Part shown: one piece after another, positions 63,414-64,000 of the stretch
Position numbering within the stretch: position 1 is the stretch's first letter
Layout of the letters: every line of letters starts with the position of its first letter
Assembly: GCA_034675505.1 (NCBI GenBank)
Contig: JAUCDD010000025.1
Coordinates: 248,001 to 312,000, forward strand
Direction: 5' to 3'
Length of the DNA: 64,000 nucleotides
Source: Melaminivora sp034675505
Lineage (GTDB): Bacteria > Pseudomonadota > Gammaproteobacteria > Burkholderiales > Burkholderiaceae_C
Notes under the pieces: generated by a model
Seen by the model: only the letters and a program-made list of their open reading frames with translations
The model's database searches: none
What the model was told of the DNA's origin: nothing
Position numbers and translations under genes: made by a program

Positions 63414-63467
63414 TGTTTTAGCCATCAAGCCGGCGCCAGTTGCCGGCCTGTAGCTATTATTTTTGTA
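63414..63467 (+). repeat. Dispersed ~60-bp element, copy F
   Basis: Reads GTTTTAGCCATCAAGCCGG, GTTGCCGGCCTGTAGCTATTATTTTTGTAG. It begins 2 bp after the phosphoesterase start codon (on the opposite strand) and fills the gap to the dehydrogenase stop at 63483. The core is shorter than in other copies. Confidence 0.7.
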
Positions 63468-63482
63468 GTGACGTTCAGGCGT

Positions 63483-64000
63483 TCAGTACTGGTACACGCC
63501 GCGCCCGCTCTTGCGCCCCAGGCGGCCGGCGGCCACGTATTCCTTGAGCAGCGGGCAGGGGCGGTACTTGCTGTCGCCGAATTCGGCCAGGTACACGTCC
63601 ATCACCGCCAGGCACACGTCCAGCCCGATCATGTCGGCCAGCGCCAGCGGGCCTATGGGCTGGTTGCAGCCCAGCTTCATGCCGGCGTCGATGTCCTCGG
63701 GCGTCGCCAGCCCCTCGGCCAGCACGAAGAAGGCCTCGTTGATCATGGGCACCAGGATGCGGTTGACGACGAAGCCGGGCGCGTTCTTCACGGTGATGGG
63801 GCTCTTGCCCAGGCGTTCGGCCAGTGCTTTCACCGCGTCGTGCGTTTCGTCGGAGGTCTGCAGGCCGCGGATCAGCTCGACCAGCGCCATCATGGGCACC
63901 GGGTTGAAGAAGTGCATGCCGATGAACTGCCCGGGCCGCGAGGTGGCGGCGGCCAGCTTGGTGATCGAGATCGACGAGGTGTTGGAGGCCAGGATGACCT
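63483..64000 (-). CDS. 3-hydroxyacyl-CoA (3-hydroxybutyryl-CoA) dehydrogenase, 5' part outside window
   Basis: NAD-dependent oxidation of 3-hydroxyacyl-CoA. The visible part runs from the end of the Rossmann domain, VILASNTSSISITKLAAATSRPGQFIGMHFFNPVPMM (Ser/Asn/His of the active site: NTSS and HFFNP), to the C-terminal helical domain with KNAPGFVVNRILVPMINEAFFVLAEG, GMKLGCNQPIGPLALADMIGLDVCL and the end GRLGRKSGRGVYQY. This is the short HBD/PaaH type of about 282 residues; the N-terminal 110 or so lie beyond 64000. Role in butanoate, PHB or beta-oxidation metabolism is usual. Confidence 0.93.
   Translation of the reverse strand, partial: VILASNTSSISITKLAAATSRPGQFIGMHFFNPVPMMALVELIRGLQTSDETHDAVKALAERLGKSPITVKNAPGFVVNRILVPMINEAFFVLAEGLATPEDIDAGMKLGCNQPIGPLALADMIGLDVCLAVMDVYLAEFGDSKYRPCPLLKEYVAAGRLGRKSGRGVYQY

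Noticed and set aside
1..64000. tRNA, rRNA, CRISPR array, prophage or IS element
   Set aside because: No T-loop-like GGTTCGAnTCC in a cloverleaf context, no regularly spaced identical repeats, no integrase, transposase or phage structural gene was seen by eye. A short tRNA could still be missed without a covariance search.

Overview
The window is a GC-rich chromosomal segment of a betaproteobacterium, most likely a member of the Comamonadaceae (Acidovorax / Alicycliphilus / Melaminivora-like). This rests on the gene families present (DUF3567 and DUF1840 proteins, a liv-type cluster flanked by two CoA ligases, class II NrdJ, NarXL with two NarK) and on a scattered ~60-bp intergenic element with TTTTnnnnCAAAA and GCTATCAAAAT ends, of a kind I associate with comamonads. 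The genus cannot be fixed from sequence alone. No tRNA, rRNA, CRISPR array, prophage or transposase was seen, and no gene-free stretch exceeds 300 bp.

Layout. 1-5.7 kb: three badly frameshifted genes (PAS-GGDEF-EAL protein, ChaN-like lipoprotein, B12-dependent ribonucleotide reductase). 5.8-21.5 kb: a complete respiratory nitrate reduction locus on the + strand, narX-narL then narK1-narK2-narG-narH-narJ-narI-ppiC. It continues with almost no gaps into beta-carbonic anhydrase, a nitroreductase, a small conserved protein and a hemerythrin-like protein; the last four are joined by ATGA overlaps. 21.6-33.3 kb: housekeeping and metabolic genes (DUF3567, DUF3108, fumarylacetoacetate hydrolase family, an orphan molybdopterin oxidoreductase, M20 amidohydrolase, acyl-CoA-binding protein, zinc aminopeptidase, cyclopropane fatty acid synthase, DUF1840). 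32.0-40.7 kb: a minus-strand operon of acyl-CoA ligase, five branched-chain-type ABC transporter subunits and a PaaK-like ligase, looking like uptake and CoA activation of an organic acid. 40.9-45.3 kb: gspA-gspB, a Crp/Fnr regulator and an RsuA-family pseudouridine synthase. 46-52.1 kb: a tandem AAA+ ATPase divergent from pirin-LtrA-pirin-FMN reductase. 52.1-64 kb: amidase, htpG, a Bug-type binding protein, an SrkA kinase downstream of a Ser/Thr kinase-UspA fusion, a urea transporter, an AT3-SGNH acyltransferase, a phosphoesterase and a truncated 3-hydroxyacyl-CoA dehydrogenase.

Two points shape the reading. First, single-base frameshifts cluster at both ends (1-6.3 kb and 54.7-62.9 kb, one near 22.07 kb) while 7.7-21.5 and 23.2-54.7 kb are clean. 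Domains continue across each break, so consensus errors are more likely than real gene decay. Second, the ~60-bp element occurs nine times plus one half copy. Most copies are intergenic, but two lie in frame inside conserved enzymes (the aminopeptidase and SrkA), one supplies the stop codon of the molybdoenzyme, and one sits inside the liv operon. An element that moves between genes and can be tolerated as peptide is the most interesting signal here.
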